Shown: positions 61,230 through 64,000 of the stretch, one piece after another | Layout: each line of letters starts with the position of its first letter | How positions within the stretch are numbered: position 1 is the stretch's first letter | Origin: Jiella pacifica | GTDB lineage: Bacteria > Pseudomonadota > Alphaproteobacteria > Rhizobiales > Rhizobiaceae | Assembly (NCBI RefSeq): GCF_010500815.1 | Contig: NZ_JAAAMG010000005.1 | Coordinates: 124,001-188,000, forward strand | DNA length: 64,000 nucleotides | Reading direction: 5' to 3' | Program-made: the position numbers and the translations under genes | The notes under the pieces: generated by a model | Told to the model about the DNA's origin: nothing | The model's input: only the letters and a program-made list of their open reading frames with translations | Database searches by the model: none

Positions 61230-62450
61230 ATGGCCACCAAACGCGACGTCAAAAAGGTCGTCCTCGCCTATTCGGGCGGGCTCGACACCTCGATCATCCT
61301 GAAATGGCTGCAAACCGAGTTCGGCGCCGAGGTGGTGACCTTCACCGCCGATCTCGGCCAGGGCGAGGAGCTGACCCCGGCTCGCGAAAAGGCCGAGCGG
61401 GCCGGCGTCAAGGACATCCGGATCGTCGACGTGCGCGAGGAGTTCTGCCGCGACTTCGTCTTCCCGATGTTCCGGGCGAACGCCGTCTACGAGGGCACCT
61501 ATCTCCTCGGCACCTCGATCGCCCGGCCGCTGATCTCCAAACATCTCGTCGACATCGCCAGAGAGACCGGCGCCGACGCGATCGCCCATGGCGCGACGGG
61601 CAAGGGCAACGATCAGGTCCGCTTCGAGCTTTCGGCATACGCGCTCAACCCGGACATCAAGGTCATCGCCCCCTGGCGCGACTGGGAGTTCAAGTCGCGC
61701 ACCGACCTGATCGACTTTGCCGAGAAGAACCAGATCCTCGTCACCAAGGACAAGCGCGGCGAGGCGCCCTTCTCGGTCGATGCCAACCTCCTGCACTCCT
61801 CCTCCGAGGGCAAGGTGCTGGAGGACCCCGCCGAGACGCCGCCGCCCTACGTCTTCATGCGCACGGTCAGCCCCGAGGAGGCGCCGGACAAGCCGACCGT
61901 CATCATCATCGGCTTCAAGAACGGCGATCCGGTCTCGATCGACGGCAAGGCGATGAAGCCGCACGAGCTGCTCGCCGCGCTCAACGATCTCGGCCGTGAC
62001 AACGGCATCGGCCGGCTGGATCTCGTCGAGAACCGCTTCGTCGGCATGAAGTCCCGGGGCATCTACGAGACGCCGGGCGGCACGATCCTCCTCGTCGCCC
62101 ACCGGGCGATCGAGTCGATCACGCTCGATCGCGGCGCGGCACATCTGAAGGACGAGCTAATGCCGCGCTATGCCGAGCTGATCTACAACGGCTTCTGGTT
62201 CTCCCCCGAGCGCGAGATGCTGCAGGCGGCGATCGATCTCAGCCAGCGCAACGTCGAGGGCGAGGTTCGCCTCAAGCTCTACAAGGGCAACGTCATCGTC
62301 GAGGGCCGCTCCTCACCGAAGTCGCTCTATTCGGATGCCCTCGTCACCTTCGAGGACGACCACGGCGCCTACGACCAGAAGGACGCGGCCGGCTTCATCA
62401 AGCTGAACGCGCTTCGGCTCAGGACGCTGGCAAAGCGCGACGGACGCTGA
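61230..62450 (+). CDS. argG: Argininosuccinate synthase
   Basis: ArgG ligates citrulline and aspartate in arginine biosynthesis. The 406-residue protein has the ATP pyrophosphatase P-loop [39 protein letters not shown] and the region SREMLQ-like [26 protein letters not shown] is conserved. It is full length and normal for the family. It begins about 80 bases after the LysM-protein gene on the same strand. Confidence 0.97.
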   Translation: MATKRDVKKVVLAYSGGLDTSIILKWLQTEFGAEVVTFTADLGQGEELTPAREKAERAGVKDIRIVDVREEFCRDFVFPMFRANAVYEGTYLLGTSIARPLISKHLVDIARETGADAIAHGATGKGNDQVRFELSAYALNPDIKVIAPWRDWEFKSRTDLIDFAEKNQILVTKDKRGEAPFSVDANLLHSSSEGKVLEDPAETPPPYVFMRTVSPEEAPDKPTVIIIGFKNGDPVSIDGKAMKPHELLAALNDLGRDNGIGRLDLVENRFVGMKSRGIYETPGGTILLVAHRAIESITLDRGAAHLKDELMPRYAELIYNGFWFSPEREMLQAAIDLSQRNVEGEVRLKLYKGNVIVEGRSSPKSLYSDALVTFEDDHGAYDQKDAAGFIKLNALRLRTLAKRDGR

Positions 62451-62569
62451 GCCGGGCCGAACGCCCGCCGACACAAACGGACGGTGCCGCGGCTTCCACG
62501 ACCACCCCATGAAGGGCGGCGCAGCGGCCCGCCCTCATCCGCCCCTCCGGCAAGCCCCACGGGCCACGG

Positions 62570-63076
62570 TCAGGCTGCGGGTTCACGGCGCGGCGGGTTT
62601 TCGCCGCGCATGTCCTCGTGCAGCCAGACCATGCGGTCGCAGAACCACAGCTTGCCGCCCATCGCGAGAACAAGGCCGAAGAGGGTCGGCCAGACCTGCA
62701 GGACGGCAAGACCGTAGACGAGCGGCACCACGCCGGCGGCCGACACGCTTGTCAGGAGCAGCGCCACGCGCCGGTGGTGCGGCGGGACGGCGCGCTCCCG
62801 CCTCGCGAGGAACAGCCGCTCGCCATAGGTCGCCCGCGCCGCCCAGCTGTCCTGCCGGGCGGGCGGCGCGAACAGCCGCGGATTGACGAAGACGAAGATC
62901 ACGACGGCGGCGACGGGCAAGAGACACCACCAGCCGATCCAGGCCCGCGTCCAGAAGGCCAGGACGAGCAGCGGCAGCGTCGCCACCCGGCTCCAGACGC
63001 TGAGCGGGTTGGCGTGACGCGCCCAGGCCGCGTCGTCCATGCGCATCAGCCGCTCAGTGAGGGCGAAGACGTCCAT
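62570..63076 (-). CDS. DUF6653-type membrane protein
   Basis: The 168-residue protein starts MDVFALTERLMRMDDAAWARHANPLSVWSR, a wording I associate with the DUF6653 family, and has four membrane helices (LPLLVLAFWT, WCLLPVAAVVIFVFV, LLLTSVSAAGVVPLVYGLAV, WPTLFGLVLAMGGKLWF). The ATG was preferred because GAGGAG lies nine bases upstream; a TTG start at 63100 also exists. It is downstream of cysK and convergent with argG. Function is unknown. Confidence 0.75.
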   Translation of the reverse strand: MDVFALTERLMRMDDAAWARHANPLSVWSRVATLPLLVLAFWTRAWIGWWCLLPVAAVVIFVFVNPRLFAPPARQDSWAARATYGERLFLARRERAVPPHHRRVALLLTSVSAAGVVPLVYGLAVLQVWPTLFGLVLAMGGKLWFCDRMVWLHEDMRGENPPRREPAA

Positions 63077-63105
63077 CGCCTTGCGCTCCTCGCCGGCCAA
63101 CGGCG

Positions 63106-64000
<895 letters not shown>

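Overview
The window is high-GC, densely coded alphaproteobacterial chromosome, most likely Hyphomicrobiales (Rhizobiales). The basis is gene content: a Tad/Flp pilus locus, an FnrN-type regulator with a C-x2-C-x7-C cysteine cluster, ccoNOQP, a DUF992 protein, and many ATGA/GTGA-coupled operons. I see no rRNA, tRNA, IS element, prophage or CRISPR array. The genus cannot be told from this sequence. PQQ synthesis next to a serine-glyoxylate aminotransferase fits, but does not prove, a C1- or alcohol-oxidising lifestyle.

Layout. 1-2046: end of a branched-chain amino-acid/amide ABC transporter (livF end, livH, livM). 2081-5519: part of a Tad pilus locus (prepilin peptidase, 58-aa Flp pilin, secretin N-domain protein, two TadE-like pseudopilins). 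5615-8564: nucleoside salvage (deoB, add, upp). 8510-11001: a GGDEF-EAL protein coupled to a Tat-exported molybdopterin-type oxidoreductase; its 3' end overlaps upp. 11380-19000: small secreted proteins, RNase D, a phosphopantetheinyl transferase/phosphoesterase pair, ubiA, purD, an acetyltransferase and a PH-domain protein. 19159-23603: sgaA convergent with pqqABCDE, including a 25-codon pqqA.

23907-31927 is the most interesting region, a carbohydrate-acid catabolic locus. A TRAP transporter (dctPQM), an extended SDR, a RuBisCO-like protein and a DUF1537 acid-sugar kinase form one tightly overlapping operon. A FadR-type GntR regulator and a class II aldolase/decarboxylase are divergent from it. 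The intergenic region carries a perfect TGGT-N3-ACCA operator. Related kinase, RuBisCO-like and aldolase families act on C4/C5 acid-sugar phosphates (tetronate, apionate), but this exact combination is not one I can match to a described pathway.

32116-41197 is a low-oxygen island: an Fnr-type regulator, a chemoreceptor ending in a CheR/CheB tether, hemerythrin-hemN and ccoNOQP. The sequence TTGATCCAGGTCAA lies between hemerythrin and ccoN. The same 14-mer recurs upstream of an OmpW-family porin at 57.4 kb. 41300-44073 holds a nucleosidase, TspO, a small unknown protein and rsmB.

44342-55588 contains two beta-oxidation operons: acyl-CoA dehydrogenase plus enoyl-CoA hydratase, and fadE-thiolase-fadJ-CoA hydrolase/transferase, the latter preceded by a MerR/LiuR-like operator. 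55952-64000 holds a glutathione transferase, OmpW, an FMN reductase, a periplasmic ClpP-fold protein behind a strong palindrome, a LysE exporter, a LysM protein with a glycine-rich hydrophobic tail, argG, a DUF6653-type membrane protein and a truncated cysK.
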